Below, piece by piece: positions 1 through 8,014 of a DNA stretch of 64,000 bases. Location: the NCBI RefSeq assembly GCF_022763345.1, contig NZ_JALEGS010000061.1, positions 62,001 through 126,000 on the forward strand, in the 5' to 3' direction. The notes under the pieces are model-generated. The model was not told where the DNA came from. It saw only the letters and a list, made by a program, of their open reading frames with translations, and did not search any database. Position numbers and translations under genes: made by a program. Every line of letters begins with the position of its first letter. Position 1 is the first letter of the stretch. The DNA comes from Phaeodactylibacter sp. (GTDB taxonomy: Bacteria; Bacteroidota; Bacteroidia; Chitinophagales; Saprospiraceae).

Positions 1-284
1 CGCCCTTTATCATGCAAACGCTGGCCAATGTACTCAACCGGCCCATAGTGGTCGCTTCCTCCGACTATGCACCGGCTCTGGGCGCCGCCATCTACGCCGC
101 TGTGGCTGCCGGGCTGTACCCGGACATCATTACGGCCAGCAAAAGCCTGGGCAGTAGCTACGAAGCCGAATACTACCCACAAGCAGATAAGGTCGTAGCC
201 TTTGAGCCATTGTTGGAGCGCTATGATGCCCTCTGCGGCTTTGTGGAGCAGATCACCCATAAAAACAAGATGTCATTAGCATGA
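1..284 (+). CDS. araB: Ribulokinase, 3' end only (partial)
   Basis: Only the last 94 or so codons are in the window; the reading frame is open from base 3 and the gene starts outside. The visible part is the C-terminal end of an FGGY-family sugar kinase, with the conserved stretches QTLANVLNRPI and ALGAAIYAAVAAG seen near the end of ribulokinases. Ribulokinase phosphorylates L-ribulose to L-ribulose 5-phosphate with ATP in the cytoplasm. Identity is supported by the neighbours: the TGA stop overlaps the ATG of araD by four bases, and araA follows. The order B-D-A in one transcript is known in Bacteroidota. Domain N-terminus, start and promoter cannot be judged from this window. Confidence 0.9.
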   Translation, partial: PFIMQTLANVLNRPIVVASSDYAPALGAAIYAAVAAGLYPDIITASKSLGSSYEAEYYPQADKVVAFEPLLERYDALCGFVEQITHKNKMSLA

Positions 285-979
285 GCAAATACACAGAACT
301 AAAGCGGGAATGCTACGAGGCCAACATGGAGCTCAATGCACTGGGGCTGGTCATTTATACCTTTGGGAATGTGAGCGCGGTGGACCGGCAGCACGGTGTT
401 TTTGCCATTAAGCCCAGCGGGGTACCCTACGAGACGCTACGCCCGGAAGACATCGTGATGGTGGACTTTGACAATCAGATTGTGGAAGGCAGCCTGCGCC
501 CGTCCTCTGATACCAAAACCCATGCTTACCTGTACAAGCACTGGGAAAACATAGGGGGTGTAGCCCACACCCACGCCACCTATTCAGTCGCCTGGGCACA
601 GGCGCAGCGGGATATCCCCATTTTTGGGACCACCCATGCGGACCATCTGACAGCCGACATCCCCTGTGCGCCCCCGATGAAGGACGAGCTGATCGAAGGC
701 AACTACGAGCACAATACCGGAATTCAGATTCAGGATTGCTTCCGGGAGCGGGGGCTTTCCTACGAGGAGGTCCCTATGGTGCTGGTGGGCAATCATGGCC
801 CCTTCGCCTGGGGCAAGACTGCGGCCAAAGCCGTTTACCACAGCAAGGTGCTGGAAGCCGTAGCTGAAATGGCTTACCTCACCCTGCAGATCAACCCTCA
901 GGCCCCGCGCCTGAAGGATTCACTAATTAGAAAACATTACGAGCGCAAGCATGGCGCCAATGCCTACTACGGGCAGTAA
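281..979 (+). CDS. araD: L-ribulose-5-phosphate 4-epimerase
   Basis: Class II aldolase/adducin family enzyme of 232 residues, the usual length (E. coli AraD has 231). It interconverts L-ribulose 5-phosphate and D-xylulose 5-phosphate, feeding arabinose carbon into the pentose phosphate pathway. The family zinc ligands are visible as H96 and H98 in AHTHATYS and H172 in GNHGPFAWG. The C-terminus HGANAYYGQ matches the conserved end of the family, including the catalytic tyrosine region. The start overlaps the araB stop (ATGA), which implies translational coupling, and araA begins 15 bp after the stop. Assignment is close to certain. Confidence 0.97.
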   Translation: MSKYTELKRECYEANMELNALGLVIYTFGNVSAVDRQHGVFAIKPSGVPYETLRPEDIVMVDFDNQIVEGSLRPSSDTKTHAYLYKHWENIGGVAHTHATYSVAWAQAQRDIPIFGTTHADHLTADIPCAPPMKDELIEGNYEHNTGIQIQDCFRERGLSYEEVPMVLVGNHGPFAWGKTAAKAVYHSKVLEAVAEMAYLTLQINPQAPRLKDSLIRKHYERKHGANAYYGQ

Positions 980-994
980 AATAACGCTGAACGA

Positions 995-2503
995 ATGAGC
1001 AAAATGGAAAGTAAAGTAATTTGGTTTGTAACCGGCAGCCAGCATTTGTACGGTCCGGAAACCCTGGAGCAGGTAGCTGCGAATGCTGCTGGTATTGTTA
1101 AGGGATTGAACGCGGCGGATGCGATCCCCGTACACCTGATTAAGAAGGAGGTCGTCACTACGCCCGACAGTATTCAGCAACTTTGCCTGGCCGCAAACAA
1201 CGATAACAATTGCATCGGTATCATCGCATGGATGCACACCTTCTCTCCCGCAAAAATGTGGATACGGGGCCTACAGCAACTGCAAAAACCGCTTTGCCAT
1301 CTGCATACGCAGTTCAATGCGGCCATTCCATGGCAAAGTATTGATATGGATTTCATGAACCTCAATCAGGCGGCGCACGGAGACCGGGAGTTTGGGTACA
1401 TCATGTCCAGAATGCGCAAAAAAAGAAAAATTGTGGTTGGGCACTGGTCCTCCGCATCCGTACAGCAAAAACTAGGGGTTTGGAGCCGGGTGGCTTTAGG
1501 CTGGCATGAGCTGCAACAGCTTAAGGTCGCCCGCATTGGTGACAATATGCGGGAAGTAGCCGTCACAGAGGGCGACAAAGTGGACGCACAGCTGCGTTTT
1601 GGTTTCTCCGTTAATGGGTACGACACTTCCGATGTCAATGCCTACATCAAAGCCGTGTCTGACAAGCAGCTGAATGACCTGCTGGAGGTTTACGAAAGTG
1701 AATACCGCCTCACGAAAGCGCTGCAAAAGGGCGGAGACAGCCGGCACTCCCTGGAAGAAGCTGCACGTATTGAGATTGGTATGCGCGCCTTCCTGGAAGA
1801 AGGGGGCTTTGGTGCTTTCACCGACACCTTTGAGAACCTGGATGGGCTGAAGCAATTGCCCGGCATTGCTGCGCAGCGGCTGATGGCTGATGGTTATGGC
1901 TTCGGTGCTGAAGGCGACTGGAAAACGGCCGCCCTGCTGCGCAGTATGAAAGTGATGGCGCAGGGGCTGGAAGGTGGTACTTCCTTCATGGAGGATTATA
2001 CTTACCACTTTACGCCGGAGCGGTCTTACGTTCTTGGTTCCCACATGCTGGAAATTTGCCCCTCAATTGCCAATGAGCAGCCTTCCTGTGAGGTACACCC
2101 GCTGGGCATCGGTGGGAAAGAAGACCCGGTCCGCCTGGTCTTTGATGGCCAGCCCGGCCCGGCCCTCAATGCCTCTTTGGTAGACATGGGAACCCGCTTC
2201 CGTCTAATTGTCAATGAAGTGGAAAGCTCCCTGCCTCAGGAAGATTTGCCTAATTTGCCGGTCGCCAGAGTACTGTGGGATGCCAAGCCAAACCTGGAGG
2301 TCGCTGCCACGGCCTGGATTCTGGCAGGCGGTGCACACCATACCGTGTACACGCAGGCCCTTACCACAGAATACCTGGAAGACTTTGCCGATATAGCAGG
2401 CATAGAGCTACTGGTAATCGATGAAGAGACCAGGGTTCGCTCATTTAAGGATCAGCTGAATGCGAATGAGGTGTACTACCATCTTTTTCAGCATAGGCTT
2501 TAA
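995..2503 (+). CDS. araA: L-arabinose isomerase
   Basis: Protein of 502 residues, matching the roughly 500-residue family. It converts L-arabinose to L-ribulose with Mn2+ in the cytoplasm, the first step of the pathway completed by the araB and araD products upstream. Recognisable family segments are WFVTGSQHLYG at the N-terminus, MDFMNLNQAAHGDREFG around residue 120, the metal/catalytic region SFMEDYTYHF near residue 330 and HMLEICPSI just after it, and GGAHHTVYTQAL near residue 450, which carries a metal-ligand histidine. Methionine codons at 995 and 1004 both fit as starts; 995 is 15 bp after araD and is kept. It is co-transcribed with its neighbours by spacing. Confidence 0.97.
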   Translation: MSKMESKVIWFVTGSQHLYGPETLEQVAANAAGIVKGLNAADAIPVHLIKKEVVTTPDSIQQLCLAANNDNNCIGIIAWMHTFSPAKMWIRGLQQLQKPLCHLHTQFNAAIPWQSIDMDFMNLNQAAHGDREFGYIMSRMRKKRKIVVGHWSSASVQQKLGVWSRVALGWHELQQLKVARIGDNMREVAVTEGDKVDAQLRFGFSVNGYDTSDVNAYIKAVSDKQLNDLLEVYESEYRLTKALQKGGDSRHSLEEAARIEIGMRAFLEEGGFGAFTDTFENLDGLKQLPGIAAQRLMADGYGFGAEGDWKTAALLRSMKVMAQGLEGGTSFMEDYTYHFTPERSYVLGSHMLEICPSIANEQPSCEVHPLGIGGKEDPVRLVFDGQPGPALNASLVDMGTRFRLIVNEVESSLPQEDLPNLPVARVLWDAKPNLEVAATAWILAGGAHHTVYTQALTTEYLEDFADIAGIELLVIDEETRVRSFKDQLNANEVYYHLFQHRL

Positions 2504-2514
2504 TTTTAGCATTC

Positions 2515-4929
2515 ATGAAAAATCAGGGACATAACGGCGGGCTTTTGAAAAGGGGAGGAGTGTACCCTATCCGGCTTTTTCTAAGCCTTGCCTTTCTGAT
2601 GTTGTTGCTTGCCGGGACTTCCACTCCCGGCATGGCGCAACGAGCAGAAAGCTACGAGACGCTAGCGGAAGACGGGGCCTGGTGTTGGTTTTCTGACCCG
2701 CGCTCGGTCTACCACGAAGGGGAGCATCAGCGTACTTATACCGGATTCGTAACCTCCACGGGCGATATTACCATCGTTTCGAAGGACCATCAGTCCGGTG
2801 CGTTAGTCACAAAGGTGCTTTACGAAAGCGTGCAGGTGGATGATCATGTCAATCCTTCGCTGCTGGTCCTGCCCGATGGCCGGTTGATGGTGTTTTTCAC
2901 CCGGCATAACGGCACACTGTACTACGCAAAAACTGAGAAACCGGAGGACATAACCTCTTTCGCAACCGTAGATTCTCTGGATTTAGGAAGTGAGCTCTGC
3001 TACACCAATCCGGTCCTATTGAGCGAAGAAGATAACCGGATTTACCTGTTCTCCCGCGGAGGGTACGACTGGAAGCCTTCCTTCGTCACTTCGGACGATC
3101 TGGGCGCCACCTGGTCCAAGCCTCAGACCTTTGTTTCCAAAAAAGTCAACAACCCTATGAACCGGCCTTACACCAAGGTCGTGTCTGATGGGAAATCAAG
3201 CATTCACTTCGCATTCACGGATGGCCATCCGCGGTTAGAGAACCACAATTCGATCTACTACCTGCGGTACGAAGGGGGGCGCTTTTTTGATGCCGGCGGG
3301 AAGGTAATTGGAGATACCAAACAACTGCCGCTCGTGCAGTCCGACATTCCTAAAGTATACAATGGCGTTGCCAGCAATCAGCGGGCCTGGATATGGGACC
3401 TTGCGCTGACGCAGGATGGGCGCCCGGCAATGGTGTACACGACCTTGCCGGAAGAAACCCTCCACTTTTACAATTATGCAGTTTGGGATGGCGAATCCTG
3501 GCAAAACACCCGGCTTTGCGAGGCTGGAAGTGCTTTTCCGCGCTTCCCGCGCCCTAAGGAAATGCGAGACCCCGAGCCTCACTACTCCGGCGGTATCTGC
3601 CTGGACCACACCGACCCCAATCGGGTATACCTGTCCCGTCCCGTTGCCGACCGGTTTGAAATTGAGGAATGGGCTACAGGCGATGGGGGGCAGACTTTCA
3701 GCTCACAGGCCGTCACCGTTCGGTCATTGCAGGACAATGTCCGCCCGGTAGCTGTACGTAATGCGCCGGAACAGCTGAGCCCCCGCCTCATGTGGATGCA
3801 CCTGGACCATTATGCGCATTACACCGATTACCGTACCCGCATCAAGACCAACCGGCCCGCAGAAGGGTTTGATGCCGCCATTTCGCCATCTGCCATAAAA
3901 GAAGTCATGGGCGCTGTAGCGGACTGGCAAATCGGGCATCAGCATTTGGTGAAGCACCATCCGCTGGACTGGACCAACGGTGCGCTCTATTCGGGTATGA
4001 TGGCCTGGTCGTTGGTGGCTCAGGATGAGCAATACAAAAACTGGCTCCAACAGATTGGGCAGCGGCACGCCTGGCAGCCCTTTTTCCGGATGTACCACGC
4101 TGATGATGTGGTGGTGAGCCAGATGTACCTCGATATGTATCAGCATCACCAAACTGAAGCCCGCTATCCTTACCGGATGCTGGCGCCGACCAAGGCACGC
4201 CTGGATTACGTCATCAACCACCCTTCTGAAGGTTCACTGTTGCTGGATTATTCGGACCCGCAAACTCTGGAGCGCTGGTCGTGGTGTGATGCGCTGTTTA
4301 TGGCACCGCCGGTCTATGTAAAAATGGCCAATATCACGGGCGACGAGAAGTACCTCGAGTTTATGGACCAAGAATACAAAGCAACTTACGACTTCCTTTA
4401 CGATAAGGAGGAGCATCTATTCTACCGGGACTACCGCTTTTTTCCAGAGCGTAAGCGGGAGGCGAACGGAGAAAAGATATTCTGGGGCCGCGGTAATGGC
4501 TGGGTAATGGGCGGACTGGTCTCCATACTTAAAGACTTGCCGAAAGACAGCCCCTACCGGCCGTTTTACGAAAACCTGTTCCGGGAAATGGCCGCCAAGG
4601 TCGCCTCTTGTCAGGAAGCAAGTGGGTTCTGGCATGCAAGTATGCTGGACCACGAAGCCTTCCCCAACCCGGAAACCAGTTCAAGTGCCTTCTTCTGCTA
4701 CGCTTTGGCCTATGGGGTGCGCAGTGGGCTGCTGGACCGGGGTCAGTACGAGCCAGCCGTACAGAAAGCCTGGCAGGCGCTGGTCAGTGCCGTCTATCCG
4801 GATGGCAAGCTGGGCTGGGTGCAGCCAATTGGTGAAGACCCCAGGGACGTGACCGCTGAAATGACAGAAGTCTACGGCGTGGGCGCCTTTTTACTGGCGG
4901 GTACAGAATTACTGCAATTGGCAAAATAG
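2515..4929 (+). CDS. Secreted two-domain glycan-degrading protein: BNR_4 propeller fused to GH105-type hydrolase
   Basis: Protein of 804 residues beginning 11 bp after araA. A hydrophobic signal peptide ends near residue 41 (GTSTPGMAQ). Residues about 45-440 match the BNR_4 repeat family (five to seven-bladed propeller; SDPRSVYHEG, DDHVNPSLLVLPDGRLMVFF). Residues about 465-800 form an alpha/alpha barrel of the GH88/GH105 kind, with WCDALFMAPPVYVKMANITG near residue 590 holding the expected catalytic Asp, and GRGNGWVMGGL. GH105 enzymes remove unsaturated uronyl residues left by polysaccharide lyases. Both domains in one chain suggest a periplasmic enzyme that handles a uronate- and arabinose-bearing pectin side chain or related polymer. 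The fusion is inferred from continuous reading frame with no stop; the exact substrate cannot be read from the sequence. Confidence 0.8.
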   Translation: MKNQGHNGGLLKRGGVYPIRLFLSLAFLMLLLAGTSTPGMAQRAESYETLAEDGAWCWFSDPRSVYHEGEHQRTYTGFVTSTGDITIVSKDHQSGALVTKVLYESVQVDDHVNPSLLVLPDGRLMVFFTRHNGTLYYAKTEKPEDITSFATVDSLDLGSELCYTNPVLLSEEDNRIYLFSRGGYDWKPSFVTSDDLGATWSKPQTFVSKKVNNPMNRPYTKVVSDGKSSIHFAFTDGHPRLENHNSIYYLRYEGGRFFDAGGKVIGDTKQLPLVQSDIPKVYNGVASNQRAWIWDLALTQDGRPAMVYTTLPEETLHFYNYAVWDGESWQNTRLCEAGSAFPRFPRPKEMRDPEPHYSGGICLDHTDPNRVYLSRPVADRFEIEEWATGDGGQTFSSQAVTVRSLQDNVRPVAVRNAPEQLSPRLMWMHLDHYAHYTDYRTRIKTNRPAEGFDAAISPSAIKEVMGAVADWQIGHQHLVKHHPLDWTNGALYSGMMAWSLVAQDEQYKNWLQQIGQRHAWQPFFRMYHADDVVVSQMYLDMYQHHQTEARYPYRMLAPTKARLDYVINHPSEGSLLLDYSDPQTLERWSWCDALFMAPPVYVKMANITGDEKYLEFMDQEYKATYDFLYDKEEHLFYRDYRFFPERKREANGEKIFWGRGNGWVMGGLVSILKDLPKDSPYRPFYENLFREMAAKVASCQEASGFWHASMLDHEAFPNPETSSSAFFCYALAYGVRSGLLDRGQYEPAVQKAWQALVSAVYPDGKLGWVQPIGEDPRDVTAEMTEVYGVGAFLLAGTELLQLAK

Positions 4930-4967
4930 TGTGGCCATTGCTTAAAGAGACTTTAAAAAACAACCTA

Positions 4968-6161
4968 ATGTTTATGAAAAAGAAAGGCTTATTCCTCCCA
5001 TTCGCAGGGATACTGTTCCTGTTCGCTGCTCTGCTGAGTTCATGTGGCTCTAACCCTGAATCTGCCGAATCAACAGCTACGGAGTCCGAAACTGTTGAGC
5101 CCCCGGTGATGATTACCAGTCAGGCATACGGGCAGCTGGAAGACGGGCGCACAGTAGACCAATACCAGCTCAAAAATGCCAATGGCATGGCGGTAGAGGT
5201 TATTACTTACGGCGGGATCATTACTTCCTGGACTGCGCCGGACAGAACCGGTGCTTACGAAAATGTAGTGCTGGGCTACGACAGCCTCTCCCAATATCTT
5301 GCAAACAATCCCTACTTCGGTGCTATTATCGGCCGTTATGGCAACCGTATTGCGAAGGGGCAGTTTGTCCTGGAGGGTACCACCTACGAACTAGCTACTA
5401 ACGATGGCCCCAATCACCTGCACGGCGGCCTCAAAGGATTTGACAAAGTCCTCTGGTCAGCAGATACGGCAACAACCGCGGAGGGCGCCTCCCTTATACT
5501 GAGGTACGAAAGCGCAGATATGGAGGAAGGCTATCCAGGTAATCTGTCCGTACAGGTTACCTACACGCTGACTCCCGATGACGCACTGCAGGTGGACTAC
5601 GAAGCGACCACGGATAAGGCGACAATTGTGAACCTCACCCAGCATTCCTACTTCAACCTCTCCGGTGATTTCAGCCAAACCATTCTCGACCATGAGTTGA
5701 TGATTGCGGCAGATCAGTACCTGCCAGTAGATGCCACCCTGATTCCTACCGGCGAGCTCGCCCCAGTGGAGGGTACGCCCTTTGATTTTCGGGAAGCTAA
5801 AGCGGTTGGGCGCGACATTGGAGCCGATCATCCGCAACTGGAGCTGGGTAAAGGCTATGACCACTGTTGGGTGCTCAATGAGCAGGGCAGCATGCGACGG
5901 GTAGCAAGTGCTTACCACCCGGGAACCGGCCGGCAGCTGGAAGTCTTTACGGACAAGCCCGGCATTCAGTTCTACAGCGGCAACTTCCTGGATGGCACGT
6001 TGCCTATGCCTGGCGGAGGCACCTATGGGCACCGCACCGGCTTTTGCCTGGAAACCCAGCACTACCCGGATTCGCCCAATCAAAAAGACTTTCCATCAGT
6101 GGTGTTACGGCCCGGAGAAACTTACGAAACCCGAACCACCTTCAAATTTTCAACGAAGTAG
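4968..6161 (+). CDS. Lipoprotein aldose 1-epimerase (mutarotase)
   Basis: GalM-family epimerase of about 397 residues. The frame is open back to a GTG at 4929, but the ATG at 4968 (or 4974) gives a clean lipoprotein signal, MKKKGLFLPF followed by a hydrophobic run and the lipobox LLSSC, so that start is preferred. The catalytic features are present: NRIAKGQF and NDGPNHLHGG with the conserved His, the second His in LTQHSYFNL, and the Glu in FCLETQHYPDSPNQ near the end. It interconverts alpha and beta anomers of an aldose at the periplasmic face, here probably L-arabinose or galactose before uptake by the symporter encoded 16 bp downstream. Confidence 0.92.
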   Translation: MFMKKKGLFLPFAGILFLFAALLSSCGSNPESAESTATESETVEPPVMITSQAYGQLEDGRTVDQYQLKNANGMAVEVITYGGIITSWTAPDRTGAYENVVLGYDSLSQYLANNPYFGAIIGRYGNRIAKGQFVLEGTTYELATNDGPNHLHGGLKGFDKVLWSADTATTAEGASLILRYESADMEEGYPGNLSVQVTYTLTPDDALQVDYEATTDKATIVNLTQHSYFNLSGDFSQTILDHELMIAADQYLPVDATLIPTGELAPVEGTPFDFREAKAVGRDIGADHPQLELGKGYDHCWVLNEQGSMRRVASAYHPGTGRQLEVFTDKPGIQFYSGNFLDGTLPMPGGGTYGHRTGFCLETQHYPDSPNQKDFPSVVLRPGETYETRTTFKFSTK

Positions 6162-6176
6162 ACAACAACAAAAGAC

Positions 6177-7931
6177 ATGAGTGTACTAGCAACGATAGAC
6201 TGGGTATTCATTGCCCTGTACTTTGTGATTATTTTGGGGATTGCCTGGTGGGTGATCCGGCAACAATCAGATACGTCTGATGATTATTTCCTGGCCGGGC
6301 GCAACCTGGGCTGGTTTGTTGTGGGGGCCTCCATTTTTGCCTCTAATATTGGTTCTGAGCACCTTGTTGGGCTGGCAGGCTCTGGTGCTACAGATGGTGT
6401 AGCCATGGCTCACTACGAGTTGCAGGCCTGGTGCCTGTTGGTGCTGGGTTGGGTACTGGCCCCCTTTTACATGCGGTCTAAGGTCTTTACGATGCCGGAA
6501 TTTCTGGAGCGCCGCTTTTCGCCTACCGCAAGATGGGTACTATCAATCATCTCCCTAATTGCCTATGTACTGACGAAAGTAGCAGTGGGGATTTTTGCCG
6601 GTGGTATCGTCTTCGGTGTGTTGGTGCCCGAAATCAGCTTTATGGGGCTGGACAGCTTTTGGATCGGATCCATTCTGATGATTTTGCTTACCGGGCTCTA
6701 CACCGTGCTGGGTGGACTGAAGGCCGTAGCCTACACCGAAGCTATTCAAACCGTCATCCTGATCGTTGGTGCGATCCTGGTAACCGTCTACGGGCTGGAT
6801 GCCCTGGGTGGCTGGGGTGAACTGCGCCGTATCGCGGGCTCTGAGATGTTCAACCTTTGGAAACCACTGGTGCCCGAAGGCGTTGAGGGCACCTGGGCAC
6901 CCGTGCTCACTGAAGATCGGATGGCTTGGTATTTCAACAGCAATTATCCCTGGGTGGGCATGTTGTTTTGTGCGCCCATCATCGGTCTGTGGTACTGGTG
7001 TACGGATCAGTACATCGTACAGCGTATGTTGGGTTCTGCCAGCCTGACGGAAGCACGGCGGGGCTCTATTGCAGCGGCTTTTTTCAAGTTATTGCCGGTT
7101 TTTATTTTCATCATCCCAGGCATTATCACCTTCGCGCTAGCCATGAGTGGCAAAATAGATACCATTACCGAGACGATGGTCGACAGTAATGGTGAACTGA
7201 TCACCGTGAATGCGCAACAGGCCTTCCCGTTATTGGTGGCAACGGTGCTGCCGGCCGGCATCCGGGGTATTGTGGTTGCGGGCCTTTTGGCGGCGCTGAT
7301 GAGCTCTCTGGCAGGTGTATTCAACGCTTCCTCCACGCTGTTTACGATGGATTTGTACTCCAAGTTCAAGCCGGGTGTATCCGAAAAGACCCTGGTCCGC
7401 GTAGGCCGCATTGCTACTGGCGTTATGGTGGTCATTGGCTTGCTTTGGATACCGGTGATTCAGGGCAGCCGGGGGCTGTATGATTATTTGCAGAGTGTGC
7501 AGGGCTACTTGGCACCTCCTATTTTCGTGGTCTTCTTCTTCGGAATTTTCAATAAACGCCTGAATGCAAAAGGGGCTCTTTCTGCCCTTATTGTAGGGTT
7601 TGCGCTGGGCCTCTTCCGCCTGGCCATTGATACGCCGGTGATGCTGACCGAAGGCTTTGCTTACGAAGAAGGCTCGATATTCTGGATTATCAACAATACC
7701 TTCTTCCAGTATTACAGCCTGTTTATCTTCCTGGTGTCTGCTGCAACCATGTTGATTGTCAGCTATGCCTCAGAAGCACCGGATTACAGCAAGATCAGCG
7801 GACTGACCTTCGGTACTGTAACCGCCGAGCATAAAGCAGAAACCAAATCCAGCTACACGCGTGGTGATGTGATCATCTCAGTGCTGGTTGTGGTATTGAT
7901 TTTCATGGCGTATATTTATTTCAACGGTTAA
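6177..7931 (+). CDS. Sodium/solute symporter (SSS family), probable sugar transporter
   Basis: 584-residue integral membrane protein of the sodium:solute symporter family, SGLT-like branch, with about 14 hydrophobic segments. Family signatures include SDDYFLAGRNLGWFVVGAS, the segment with SNIGSEHLVGLAGSGA, VLGGLKAVAYTEAIQ, and WYWCTDQYIVQRML. These are typical of bacterial galactose/glucose-type sodium sugar symporters (vSGLT group). Position directly after a mutarotase and in line with araBDA suggests uptake of L-arabinose or a related sugar across the inner membrane; the exact sugar is an inference. Last gene of the operon, followed by a hairpin terminator. Confidence 0.93.
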   Translation: MSVLATIDWVFIALYFVIILGIAWWVIRQQSDTSDDYFLAGRNLGWFVVGASIFASNIGSEHLVGLAGSGATDGVAMAHYELQAWCLLVLGWVLAPFYMRSKVFTMPEFLERRFSPTARWVLSIISLIAYVLTKVAVGIFAGGIVFGVLVPEISFMGLDSFWIGSILMILLTGLYTVLGGLKAVAYTEAIQTVILIVGAILVTVYGLDALGGWGELRRIAGSEMFNLWKPLVPEGVEGTWAPVLTEDRMAWYFNSNYPWVGMLFCAPIIGLWYWCTDQYIVQRMLGSASLTEARRGSIAAAFFKLLPVFIFIIPGIITFALAMSGKIDTITETMVDSNGELITVNAQQAFPLLVATVLPAGIRGIVVAGLLAALMSSLAGVFNASSTLFTMDLYSKFKPGVSEKTLVRVGRIATGVMVVIGLLWIPVIQGSRGLYDYLQSVQGYLAPPIFVVFFFGIFNKRLNAKGALSALIVGFALGLFRLAIDTPVMLTEGFAYEEGSIFWIINNTFFQYYSLFIFLVSAATMLIVSYASEAPDYSKISGLTFGTVTAEHKAETKSSYTRGDVIISVLVVVLIFMAYIYFNG

Positions 7932-7947
7932 GCCGGAAGACTTTGGG

Positions 7948-7987
7948 GCTGAGACGAGTGGTGGTTCCGGCGCTCGTCTCAGCTTTC
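7948..7987 (+). terminator. Rho-independent terminator after the arabinose operon
   Basis: An 11-bp perfect stem, GCTGAGACGAG (7948-7958) pairing with CTCGTCTCAGC (7973-7983), with a 14-base loop, followed by TTTCT. It sits 17 bp after the symporter stop and separates the ara operon from the GH97 gene. Confidence 0.7.
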
Positions 7988-8014
7988 TGCCTGATTCTGT
8001 AAAGCCCTTACGAT

